From: VRUE01 sp036406595
Lineage (GTDB): Bacteria > Actinomycetota > Thermoleophilia > Solirubrobacterales > 70-9
NCBI GenBank assembly: GCA_036406595.1
Contig: DASXAR010000065.1
Location: 1 to 6,300, forward strand
Direction of reading: 5' to 3'
Length of the DNA: 6,300 bases
The notes under the pieces: generated by a model
Database searches by the model: none
What the model saw: the letters and a program-made list of their open reading frames with translations, nothing else
What the model was told of the DNA's origin: nothing
Part shown: positions 1 through 6,300 of the stretch, piece by piece
Numbering within the stretch: position 1 is the first letter of the stretch
How the letters are laid out: each line of letters begins with the position of its first letter
Translations under genes and position numbers: made by a program

Positions 1-1220
<1,220 letters not shown>

Positions 1221-1223
<3 letters not shown>

Positions 1224-1236
1224 GCGAGCGCGCTCA
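1221..1236. other. Inverted repeat spanning both convergent stop codons
   Basis: TGAGCG (1221-1226) and CGCTCA (1231-1236) are perfect 6-base arms around AGCG. The left arm begins with the mutase stop codon, and the right arm ends with the stop codon of the minus-strand RTX gene. A GC-rich hairpin here could limit read-through between the convergent genes. There is no T-run on either side, so a classical intrinsic terminator is not shown. An alternative pairing is the 10-base palindrome GAGCGCGCTC at 1226-1235. Confidence 0.4.
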
Positions 1237-3192
1237 GGGGCACTGGACCGTGCTCGAGCAGGTGGGCTCGGTGCCGGAGTCCCAGTCGAGGGCTTCGTCT
1301 GTCTCTTCGTCCGGCGGGTCGGGCTCGCCGCCGTCGAAATCATCGATCCCCGCGCCGCCGATCAGGAGGTCCGCCTCGCTGCCGCCCATCAGAATGTCTT
1401 TGCCGCCTTCCCCTTCGAGCCGGTCGTCGCCCTCTTCGCCGCGGAGCTCATCGTTGCCTTCGCCGCCCCGAAGCTGATCGGGGCCGATCCCGCCGGTGAT
1501 CAGGTCGTCTCCGGCGAAGCCGTCGAGGTAGTCGCCCAGGACACCGCCGGCGAGCGCGTCGTCGTGGTCTGACCCGACGAACTTCTCGATGCCGGAGAAG
1601 GTTGTGTTCATCTCGGTGAATTCCGGTTCGAGGCTCACGGCTTGGCCTGCCTGCACGTCGATGCCGACCCGGAAGTAGACGCGGTCGCGGCCGTCGAAAG
1701 GCGCGTAGGAGAGGGTGTCGGTGCCGTCGCCGCCGATCATCGTGTCGGTCGCCCGCCGAGCGTAGAGGACGTCGTTGCCGGGGCCGCCGTCGAAGGTGTT
1801 CTGCGTGTCCCACTCGTCCTCGATCGTGTCGTTGCCGGTGCCGGCGAGCACGATCTCGGTTTCCGAGAAGGTCTGGTCCCGCTCGCCCGACTGCCCGTCG
1901 TCGTCGCCGTCGACGCCCATCGTCAGCACCAGGTCCGCGGTCCGGGAGCGGAGGTCGAGCGTGTCGACTCCTTCGTCGCCGCGCAGCGAGTCGCCGCCGA
2001 CCGGGTCGCTGAACAGCGTGTCGTCGTCGTCGCCGCCGCTCAGGTCGTCGTCTCCGGGGCCGTCGTCGAGGGTGTCGTTCCCGGCCTCGCCCAGCAGGTG
2101 GTCGTTGCCCTCGCCGCCGCTCAGCCTGTCGCTTCCGTTGCCGATATGTGCCCGACCACGGCCGCCGTCGCCCCAGAGTTCGTCGTCGCCGGCTTCGCCT
2201 TCGAGCCGGTCGCTGTCGAGGCCGCCGATCAACAGGTCGCTGCCCTCGCCGCCGAAGGCGACGTCCTCGCCGCCGTCCGGAGCCAGCTCGTCGTCTCCCG
2301 AGTCACCGGAGAGGACGTCGGCGTCGTTCTCCTCGCAGTCCGGGTGGCTGATCGGATAGACCTGGCAGTCGCCCTTCAGGTCGTCATTCCCGGGACCCCC
2401 CGAGACCAGGTCCCTGCCCGCAAGGCCGCTGATCTGGTCGTCGCCGGCGCTGCCGACCAGCCCGTTCACCCTCGAGCTTCCGGCGATGTGGTCGCTGCCG
2501 AAGCCGCCCACCGCGTTCTCGACGTCCTTCTTGACCAGATCCCGTTTGAAGGTGGAGGGACCGTCCTTCTCGCTGCCGTCGTCGGCCTTGCCGTCCGCGA
2601 GTGTCACGTCGACGGTCTCCCTGCGGGTGGCGTAGGTCACGGTGTCCGACCCGGGACCGCCCTCGATCCGGTCGGCGGCAACCCCTCCGTCGAGGACGTC
2701 GGCGGAGGGCCCCCCGCTGAGTTTGTCCCGGCCACCGCCGGCGATCAGGACATCGGGCCAGGTGCCTCCGGCAAGCCGGTCCGCCGACCCGCCTCCGAGC
2801 AGGAGGTCCGGCCCGCCGCCTCCGCTGAGGCGGTCCTTCCCGCTGCCGCCGTAGAGCTGGTCGAGGAGCCCGCCGTGCCCCCGCAGGCGATCGTCGCCGG
2901 CCCCGCCGTCCACGGTGTCCGAGCCCGTTCCGCCAATCAGATCGTCGTCGCCGCCGTTGCCGCAGATGATGTCGCGCTTTCCGCGGCCGTCGACGCGGTC
3001 ATCGCCTCCCCGAGCGACGATCACGTCGCGGCGCCCGGTCCCCTTGATCCGGTCGGCAGCCGCGGTTCCGACGATCGTCGCCCTGCGACCGTGGCAGCGC
3101 GGCTTGTCCGCGTCCGCCAGGTCAGGGCTGGCGAGCCAGAGGCCGTTGAGCGCGAGAAGCGCGACTCCGAGCGTGGACGAGGGTCTCCCCAT
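1234..3192 (-). CDS. Secreted calcium-binding RTX/hemolysin-type repeat protein
   Basis: This 652-residue protein is built almost entirely from glycine/aspartate nonapeptides of the GGxGxDxLx type, which form calcium-binding parallel beta-rolls. Residues 1 to about 29 look like a Sec signal peptide: a short MGR start, a hydrophobic stretch (LGVALLALNGLWLA) and likely cleavage after ADA. The mature protein opens with RCHGRRATIVGT, a start common in actinobacterial proteins of this kind. Repeat blocks lie at about residues 42-184, 229-410 and 541-622, separated by non-repeat stretches that resemble each other. The six cysteines (33, 77, 276, 286, 644, 650) suit disulfides outside the cell. No enzyme domain, LPXTG anchor or membrane segment is visible, and the Sec signal argues against type I secretion. 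The ATG at 3192 has only a weak upstream CAGG; it is chosen because the signal peptide starts there. The tail (residues 623-652) is acidic. The exact role (surface, matrix or adhesion) is unknown. Confidence 0.9.
   Translation of the reverse strand: MGRPSSTLGVALLALNGLWLASPDLADADKPRCHGRRATIVGTAAADRIKGTGRRDVIVARGGDDRVDGRGKRDIICGNGGDDDLIGGTGSDTVDGGAGDDRLRGHGGLLDQLYGGSGKDRLSGGGGPDLLLGGGSADRLAGGTWPDVLIAGGGRDKLSGGPSADVLDGGVAADRIEGGPGSDTVTYATRRETVDVTLADGKADDGSEKDGPSTFKRDLVKKDVENAVGGFGSDHIAGSSRVNGLVGSAGDDQISGLAGRDLVSGGPGNDDLKGDCQVYPISHPDCEENDADVLSGDSGDDELAPDGGEDVAFGGEGSDLLIGGLDSDRLEGEAGDDELWGDGGRGRAHIGNGSDRLSGGEGNDHLLGEAGNDTLDDGPGDDDLSGGDDDDTLFSDPVGGDSLRGDEGVDTLDLRSRTADLVLTMGVDGDDDGQSGERDQTFSETEIVLAGTGNDTIEDEWDTQNTFDGGPGNDVLYARRATDTMIGGDGTDTLSYAPFDGRDRVYFRVGIDVQAGQAVSLEPEFTEMNTTFSGIEKFVGSDHDDALAGGVLGDYLDGFAGDDLITGGIGPDQLRGGEGNDELRGEEGDDRLEGEGGKDILMGGSEADLLIGGAGIDDFDGGEPDPPDEETDEALDWDSGTEPTCSSTVQCP
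1327..3069 (-). repeat. Calcium-binding nonapeptide repeat region of the RTX protein
   Basis: Tandem degenerate repeats occupy three blocks: residues 42-184 (2641-3069), 229-410 (1963-2508) and 541-622 (1327-1572). The clearest units are GGPGNDDLKG, GGEGNDHLLG, EAGNDTLDDG, GGEGNDELRG and EEGDDRLEG. The first block is poorer in acidic residues and has more replaced Asp positions (GGLLDQL, GGTWPDVL, GGPSADVL), so its calcium binding may be weaker than that of the later blocks. Similarity is mainly at protein level, since codons vary between units. Confidence 0.85.
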
Positions 3193-3274
3193 GACCTGCG
3201 ATCACTGTACATCCCGCCCTGGGCCCCGACCGGGGGGATTTCGTCGCTGCCGGATCAATAAGGTTCACGCTGCG
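3193..3274. promoter_or_regulatory. Divergent intergenic region between the RTX gene and the B12-subunit gene
   Basis: These 82 bases must hold the upstream signals of two divergent genes unless either is transcribed from elsewhere. Toward the plus-strand gene, AATAAGG (3257-3263) is a plausible ribosome binding site 11 bases before the ATG at 3275. Toward the minus strand, TACAGT lies shortly before the RTX start and could be a -10 box, but no matching -35 is evident. CCCCGACCGGGG could fold as a small GC hairpin. No promoter can be assigned firmly. Confidence 0.3.
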
Positions 3275-3697
3275 ATGGAGGCAGCGACAGCCCGCAAGAT
3301 CCGCGTGGTGGTGGCCAAGCCCGGCCTCGACGGTCACGACCGCGGCGCCAAGATCATCGCCCGGGCCCTGCGCGACGCCGGGATGGAGGTGATCTACACC
3401 GGGCTTCATCAGACCCCCGAGCAGATTGCCGAGACGGTGATCCAGGAGGACGCCGACGCGGTCGGACTCTCGATCCTCTCCGGCGCCCATATGACCCTGG
3501 TCCCCCGGGTCGTCGAGCTGCTCGGGGAGCAGGGGGTGGACGACGTGCTTGTCACGGTCGGCGGGACGATCCCCGCCGAGGACATCCCGGAGCTGAGGAA
3601 GCTCGGTGTGGCCGCGGTCTTCACGCCCGGGGCCGGAACCGACGAGATCGTCGAGTTCATCCGCGAGGGCGCGACCGAGCGCCACTCGTCTCAATGA
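3275..3697 (+). CDS. B12-binding small subunit of acyl-CoA mutase
   Basis: This 140-residue protein is the stand-alone cobalamin-binding domain that pairs with the mutase large subunit at 1-1223. It matches the C-terminal domain of methylmalonyl-CoA mutase and IcmB-type subunits (about 136 residues) over its whole length. The base-off/His-on motif DxHxxG is D19-G-H21-D-R-G24, with H21 as the expected lower cobalt ligand. Lys15 precedes it in KPGLDGHD, matching the Lys-Asp-His triad of the family. The second motif, LSILSG (65-70), and the third, VGGTIP (95-100), line the nucleotide-loop pocket. The ATG at 3275 follows AATAAGG and leaves the usual short lead before strand 1 (RKIRVVVAKPG). An in-frame ATG at 3191 would add 28 residues unlike the family and overlap the RTX start, so it is rejected. 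It lies downstream of the large-subunit gene but is separated from it by the opposite-strand RTX gene. Confidence 0.95.
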   Translation: MEAATARKIRVVVAKPGLDGHDRGAKIIARALRDAGMEVIYTGLHQTPEQIAETVIQEDADAVGLSILSGAHMTLVPRVVELLGEQGVDDVLVTVGGTIPAEDIPELRKLGVAAVFTPGAGTDEIVEFIREGATERHSSQ

Positions 3698-3701
3698 GAC
3701 G
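3687..3701. other. Inverted repeat across the stop codon of the B12-subunit gene
   Basis: CGTCTC (3687-3692) and GAGACG (3696-3701) are perfect 6-base arms around AAT, and the TGA stop (3695-3697) lies in the loop and right arm. It could be a short hairpin at the transcript end or a protein site upstream of the etf promoter. The next bases (TAGGTCACGGG) contain no T-run, so intrinsic termination is not supported. Confidence 0.35.
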
Positions 3702-3732
3702 TAGGTCACGGGAAAGCGCATTCCGCTGCGGG

Positions 3733-3738
3733 TATAGA
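3733..3738 (+). promoter_or_regulatory. Possible -10 box of the etfBA promoter
   Basis: TATAGA stands out in an otherwise GC-rich spacer and would start transcription at about 3745, right at the edge of the inverted repeat. I see no good -35 hexamer 16-18 bases upstream (the region around 3709-3716 is CGGGAAAG). The call therefore rests on the -10 match and its position relative to the operator. Confidence 0.35.
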
Positions 3739-3745
3739 TAGACTG

Positions 3746-3763
3746 ATTGACTGGTCAGTCAAT
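3746..3763. promoter_or_regulatory. TetR-type operator (18-bp perfect inverted repeat) before etfBA
   Basis: ATTGACTG-GT-CAGTCAAT is a perfect inverted repeat with 8-base arms. A further GACTG half-site lies at 3741-3745, in direct repeat with the left arm. Length, symmetry and the GACTGGTCAGTC core resemble operators of TetR-family repressors that control acyl-CoA and fatty-acid catabolism genes. Its position just downstream of a possible -10 box and about 30 bases before the etfB start suits repression released by an acyl-CoA ligand. The regulator gene is not in the window. Confidence 0.6.
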
Positions 3764-3777
3764 GTGAGCAACCAGCC

Positions 3778-3784
3778 AAGGAGG
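3778..3784 (+). promoter_or_regulatory. Strong ribosome binding site of etfB
   Basis: AAGGAGG lies 8 bases before the TTG at 3793, an ideal Shine-Dalgarno match and spacing. It decides the unusual TTG start, together with an in-frame TGA at 3787-3789 that rules out any earlier start. Confidence 0.8.
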
Positions 3785-3792
3785 CTTGAAAC

Positions 3793-4584
3793 TTGAAGAT
3801 CTGCGTCCTTGTCAAGGAGGTCCCGGACGCCGCGGTGCAGAAGCGCATCGACCCGAGCACGATGCGCCTGGATCGCAGCGGCGAGAAGAACCTGAACCCC
3901 TTCGACACCCACGCCATCGAGGCCGCCATGCAGATCAAGGAGGGCGGCGCGATCCCGGTCGAGGAGGTCGTCGCGGTGACGATGGGCCCCGATTCGGCGG
4001 TCCGCGCGCTGCACAAGGCGGTGGCGCTCGGCGCCGACCGCTCCGTGCACCTCTCCGACGACGCCCTCTCGGGCTCCGACGTGTGCGCGACCGGATACTC
4101 CCTTGCGAAGGTGCTGGAGTCGGAGAGCCCGGACCTGGTGCTTCTCGGCCAGCAGTCCGACGACGGCGAGTGCTACACGATCGGCGCGGTCGTTGCGGAC
4201 CACCTGCAGATGCCCTCGCTCACCCAGGTGATCAAGATCGACGTCGCCGACGGCAAGCTCCGCTGCGAGCGCCAGGCCGAGTACGGCTACGACACCGTCG
4301 AGGTCGAGCTGCCCGCGGTGATCAGCGTCGGGGACGCGATCAACGAGCCTCGCTATCCGAGCCTGAAAGCGATCATGGGCGCGAAGAAAAAACAGCTCGA
4401 CGCGAAGGCCACCGGCGACGTCGGGATCGATGCCGGCATGGTCGGCGAGGGAGGCTCGAAGACCTCGGTGCTGGCGCTCAACCCGCCGCCCGCCAAGGAG
4501 GCCGGCGAGATCATCGAGGACGAGGACACCAACGAGACGGTCGAAAAGATCGTCGCCTGGCTGGACGAGAGGAAGCTGATCTAG
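3793..4584 (+). CDS. etfB: Electron transfer flavoprotein beta subunit
   Basis: EtfB forms a heterodimer with EtfA that carries electrons from acyl-CoA dehydrogenases to ETF:quinone oxidoreductase. The 263 residues match the usual family length and begin with the typical strand MKICVLVKEVPD. NPFDTHAIEAA (35-45) is the conserved early motif. LGQQSDDGECYTIGAVVADHLQMP (118-141) is the nucleotide-binding loop region, where most ETFs hold AMP. RQAEYGYDTVEVELPAVISV (160-179) fits the ETF-beta signature. RYPSLKAIMGAKKK (187-200) aligns with the human recognition loop that docks on acyl-CoA dehydrogenases; Leu191 corresponds to the human anchor Leu195. Translation starts at TTG, supported by AAGGAGG and an in-frame stop just upstream. 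The gene abuts etfA with no gap, implying coupled translation. It looks like an ordinary respiratory ETF; I see nothing that clearly marks the bifurcating FixA type, but cannot exclude it. Confidence 0.96.
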   Translation: MKICVLVKEVPDAAVQKRIDPSTMRLDRSGEKNLNPFDTHAIEAAMQIKEGGAIPVEEVVAVTMGPDSAVRALHKAVALGADRSVHLSDDALSGSDVCATGYSLAKVLESESPDLVLLGQQSDDGECYTIGAVVADHLQMPSLTQVIKIDVADGKLRCERQAEYGYDTVEVELPAVISVGDAINEPRYPSLKAIMGAKKKQLDAKATGDVGIDAGMVGEGGSKTSVLALNPPPAKEAGEIIEDEDTNETVEKIVAWLDERKLI

Positions 4585-5562
4585 ATGGCAGGGATACTGG
4601 TCTACGCCCTCCACGACGACGAGGGCAACTTCAACAAGAACTCGCTCGGGGCGATCTCCGAGGCCGCGAAGCTGGCCGGTGAGCTCGGCGGCGAGGCCGC
4701 CGCGCTGGTGGTCGGCGAGGTCGCCGATGACGCATGCGCAGGCCTCGGCAAATTCGGCGCCGCAAAGGTCTACCGCGCCAAGAGCGTGCCCGAGGGGCTC
4801 GCGCAGCCGATCGTCGACGCGATGGCCAAGGTAATCCAGGATGAGGGCTTCACCTACGCCCTCTTCGGCGGCGGCCTGCTCGGCTTCGAGATCGGCGCCG
4901 GCCTGACCGCGCGGCTGAACGCCGGGGTCACGATGGAGGTGACGCAGGTCAAGGTCCAGGACGGCAAGCTCGTCGCGGAGCGGCCGATCCTGCAGGACTC
5001 CCAGGTTGCCGACGTCGGCTATGTCGCCGAGCCCGGGATCATCATCGGCCGCCTCAACGCGTTCGATGTAGCCGAAGGCGGCGGCGAGGCGGAGGTCGTC
5101 GATGTCGAGGTCGAGCTCTCGCCCTGGTCGACCAAGGCGACGATGGTGCAGCGCGGAGAGCAGCGCGGCGCAGACGTCAACATCGAGGACGCGGAGATCC
5201 TCGTGGGTGGCGGCCGGGGCCTCGGCGCGGCTGAGGGCTTCGAGCTCTGCGAGCAGCTGGCCGAGGCGATGGGCGGCGCGGTCGCGGCGACCCGCGCCGT
5301 GGTCGATGCCGGCTGGTACCCCTACGCGGCGCAGATCGGCCAGACCGGCAAGACGGTTGCGCCGAAGCTGTACCTCGCGGCCGGGATCTCGGGGGCGATC
5401 CAGCACAAGGTCGGGATGCAGAACTCGGAGAACATCCTCGCTATCAACAAGGACCAGAACGCGCCGATCTTCGAGTTCTCGGACCTCGGCGTCGTCGGTG
5501 ACCTGCACAAGATCGTCCCCAAGCTGACGGAGGCGATCAAGGCGAAGAGGGGAGGGTCCTGA
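4585..5562 (+). CDS. etfA: Electron transfer flavoprotein alpha subunit
   Basis: EtfA binds the redox-active FAD of the EtfAB heterodimer. The 325 residues are full length. The N-terminal Rossmann-like domain (about 1-195) starts MAGILVYALHDDEGNF. The C-terminal FAD domain (about 200-325) carries VGGGRGLG (207-214), Arg237 in ATRAVVD, DAGWYPYAAQIGQTGK (241-256), GISGAIQH (267-274), INKD (287-290) and VVGD (303-306). Gln250, Gln253, Thr254, Ser269 and His274 align, with a constant offset of 12, to the human FAD contacts Gln262, Gln265, Thr266, Ser281 and His286; Arg237 matches human Arg249. All key residues are intact. The ATG follows the etfB TAG directly, with GAGAGGAAG inside the etfB end as ribosome binding site. 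The ETF:quinone oxidoreductase gene begins 68 bases downstream on the same strand, so one transcript probably covers all three. Confidence 0.97.
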   Translation: MAGILVYALHDDEGNFNKNSLGAISEAAKLAGELGGEAAALVVGEVADDACAGLGKFGAAKVYRAKSVPEGLAQPIVDAMAKVIQDEGFTYALFGGGLLGFEIGAGLTARLNAGVTMEVTQVKVQDGKLVAERPILQDSQVADVGYVAEPGIIIGRLNAFDVAEGGGEAEVVDVEVELSPWSTKATMVQRGEQRGADVNIEDAEILVGGGRGLGAAEGFELCEQLAEAMGGAVAATRAVVDAGWYPYAAQIGQTGKTVAPKLYLAAGISGAIQHKVGMQNSENILAINKDQNAPIFEFSDLGVVGDLHKIVPKLTEAIKAKRGGS

Positions 5563-5630
5563 GTGCGGAGCGAGCGAGCGCCCATATCTGATTTCCCGCG
5601 AGCGAGCGAAGCGCGAAAGTTGTTCAGGTC
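5563..5630. repeat. Short spacer with GAGCGAGCG repeats between etfA and the ETF-QO gene
   Basis: Two copies of a GAGCGAGCG-type motif lie here: GGAGCGAGCGAGCG (5567-5580) and CGCGAGCGAGCGAAGCGCG (about 5597-5615). The second is flanked by CGCG on both sides, and TTTC/GAAA lie further out, so it could fold as an imperfect hairpin. A related GAGCGAGCG sits right after the mutase stop at 1222-1230. No open frame or obvious promoter is present. It may be an intergenic repeat family or an mRNA structure that adjusts expression within the operon. Confidence 0.45.
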
Positions 5631-6300
5631 ATGAGTCATCGGCCGATCGATTATCCGCCGCCGTTCGACCCGGCCGACGTGATCGGCCCGCCGACCGACC
5701 CCGAGGACGACCGCATCGAGGTCGGGGTCGCGATCGTCGGCGGCGGCCCCGCCGGTCTGGCCTGCGCCAATAAATTGATGCAGCTGCTCGAGGATGAGCC
5801 CGAGCTGACCGAGAAGCTCGGCGAAGTCCCGGTCGCGGTGATCGAGAAGGGCAAAGTCCCCGGGGCGCACCTGCTCTCCGGGGCGAACGTGGAGCCGTCG
5901 GCGATGACCCGGCTCTTCCCGGACATGGACCCGGCTGACTGGCCTCCGGTCTATCAAGAGGTCACCAAGGACGCGACCTACTTCCTCACCCCGAAGAAAG
6001 CGATCCCGCTCAAGCCGCCGCCGCCCAACTTTCGCAAAGAGGGCACCTACACGCTCTCGGTTTCGAAACTGGGCCGCTTTCTGGCGGAGAAAGCCGAAGA
6101 GGCGGGCGTCTACATCCTCGCCGAGACCGCCGCGACCAAGCTCCTGGTCGAAGACCGGATCGTCAGGGGCGTGCGCTCCGGCGACCGCGGCCGCGGCAAG
6201 GACGGGGAAGAGCTCGGCAACTTCGAGCCCGGCTCCGACGTCGTCGCCAAGGCGACGGTCCTCGCGGAGGGCACGATCGGTCACCTCACCTACGCCGCCT
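5631..6300 (+). CDS. ETF:quinone oxidoreductase (3' end missing)
   Basis: This enzyme oxidises reduced ETF and passes the electrons through FAD and a [4Fe-4S] cluster to the membrane quinone pool, which would be menaquinone in most actinobacteria. The 223 residues before the right edge carry the FAD-binding strand-turn-helix VAIVGGGPAGLACA (33-46, with GxGxxG at 37-42) and IEKGKVPGAHLLSGANVEP (71-89), where GAHxLSG is typical of the family. They also carry LSVSKLGRFLAEKAEEAGV (142-160), KDGEELGNFEPG (190-201) and AKATVLAEGTIGHL (206-219). The 30-residue proline- and acid-rich lead before the FAD motif is longer than minimal but usual for the family. The ATG at 5631 is the first possible start after an in-frame TGA at 5589; its ribosome site (CAGG, 5625-5628) is weak. 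The iron-sulfur and quinone-binding parts lie beyond the window, so catalytic completeness cannot be judged. It is expected to sit peripherally on the cytoplasmic membrane. Confidence 0.93.
   Translation, partial: MSHRPIDYPPPFDPADVIGPPTDPEDDRIEVGVAIVGGGPAGLACANKLMQLLEDEPELTEKLGEVPVAVIEKGKVPGAHLLSGANVEPSAMTRLFPDMDPADWPPVYQEVTKDATYFLTPKKAIPLKPPPPNFRKEGTYTLSVSKLGRFLAEKAEEAGVYILAETAATKLLVEDRIVRGVRSGDRGRGKDGEELGNFEPGSDVVAKATVLAEGTIGHLTYAA

Noticed and set aside
1327..3069. Tandem repeats as a possible CRISPR or DNA minisatellite
   Set aside because: The periodicity is a protein-level nonapeptide repeat with varied codons; there are no identical direct repeats with unique spacers.
1642..3261. A 539-codon open frame on the plus strand opposite the RTX gene
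   Set aside because: Its protein is a low-complexity Val/Ala-rich translation of the antisense of the Gly/Asp repeats. The minus-strand frame has a signal peptide and clear RTX repeats, so the open plus frame is a by-product of high GC and repeat codons.
2915..3274. Extended start for the B12-subunit gene (frame open from 2915)
   Set aside because: The extra residues are antisense of RTX repeats and unlike any mutase subunit. The ATG at 3275 has a ribosome binding site and gives the family's normal length.
3747..3752. TTGACT as a -35 promoter element
   Set aside because: It matches the -35 consensus, but no -10-like hexamer lies 16-18 bases downstream (the region is CAACCAGCCAAGG). It is better explained as the left arm of the 18-bp operator.
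3706..5508. A 600-codon open frame on the minus strand opposite etfB and etfA
   Set aside because: It is Leu/Arg/Asp/His-rich with no recognisable domain and lies wholly antisense to two unmistakable ETF genes. It is a GC-driven shadow frame.
5322..6284. A 320-codon open frame on the minus strand opposite etfA and the ETF-QO gene
   Set aside because: It crosses two real genes and their spacer, and its translation has no family features, whereas the plus-strand frames carry FAD-binding motifs.

Overview
The window reads as GC-rich chromosomal DNA from a bacterium, most likely an actinobacterium. A Thermoleophilia/Solirubrobacterales-type organism is my best guess. The basis is the strong G/C preference at third codon positions, a B12-dependent acyl-CoA mutase split into two polypeptides, and a Sec-signal-bearing RTX-type repeat protein that opens with an ATIVGT-type segment often seen in that group. 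The taxonomic placement is inference; there is no rRNA or other marker here.

Layout, left to right. (1) 1-1223, plus strand: the 3' part of the large, catalytic subunit of a methylmalonyl-CoA/isobutyryl-CoA mutase family enzyme, lacking its own B12 domain. (2) 1234-3192, minus strand: a complete 652-residue secreted protein made of calcium-binding nonapeptide (RTX/hemolysin-type) repeats. It converges on the mutase gene with only 10 bases between the two stop codons. (3) 3275-3697, plus strand: the stand-alone B12-binding small subunit of the mutase, divergent from the RTX gene. (4) 3698-3792: a control region with a perfect 18-bp inverted repeat of TetR-operator type, a possible -10 box and a strong ribosome binding site. 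(5) 3793-5562, plus strand: etfB and etfA, directly abutting, encoding electron transfer flavoprotein. (6) 5563-5630: a short spacer with GAGCGAGCG repeats. (7) 5631 to the right edge, plus strand: the N-terminal 223 residues of ETF:quinone oxidoreductase.

The plus-strand genes fit one metabolic theme. The mutase rearranges the carbon skeleton of a short-chain acyl-CoA. Acyl-CoA dehydrogenases (none in this window) pass electrons to EtfAB, and ETF:quinone oxidoreductase delivers them to the membrane quinone pool. The residue that binds the free carboxylate of methylmalonyl-CoA (Arg207 in Propionibacterium numbering) is Gln here. The mutase is therefore more likely to act on isobutyryl/butyryl-CoA, 2-hydroxyisobutyryl-CoA or a similar monocarboxylic acyl-CoA than on methylmalonyl-CoA. 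The RTX gene has no evident link to this metabolism and sits between the two mutase subunit genes on the opposite strand.

I found no RNA gene, CRISPR array, insertion sequence or phage gene. I also found no convincing wholly new system. The points most worth a second look are the mutase substrate-pocket substitution, the TetR-type operator before etfBA, and a roughly 50-residue module present three times inside the RTX protein.
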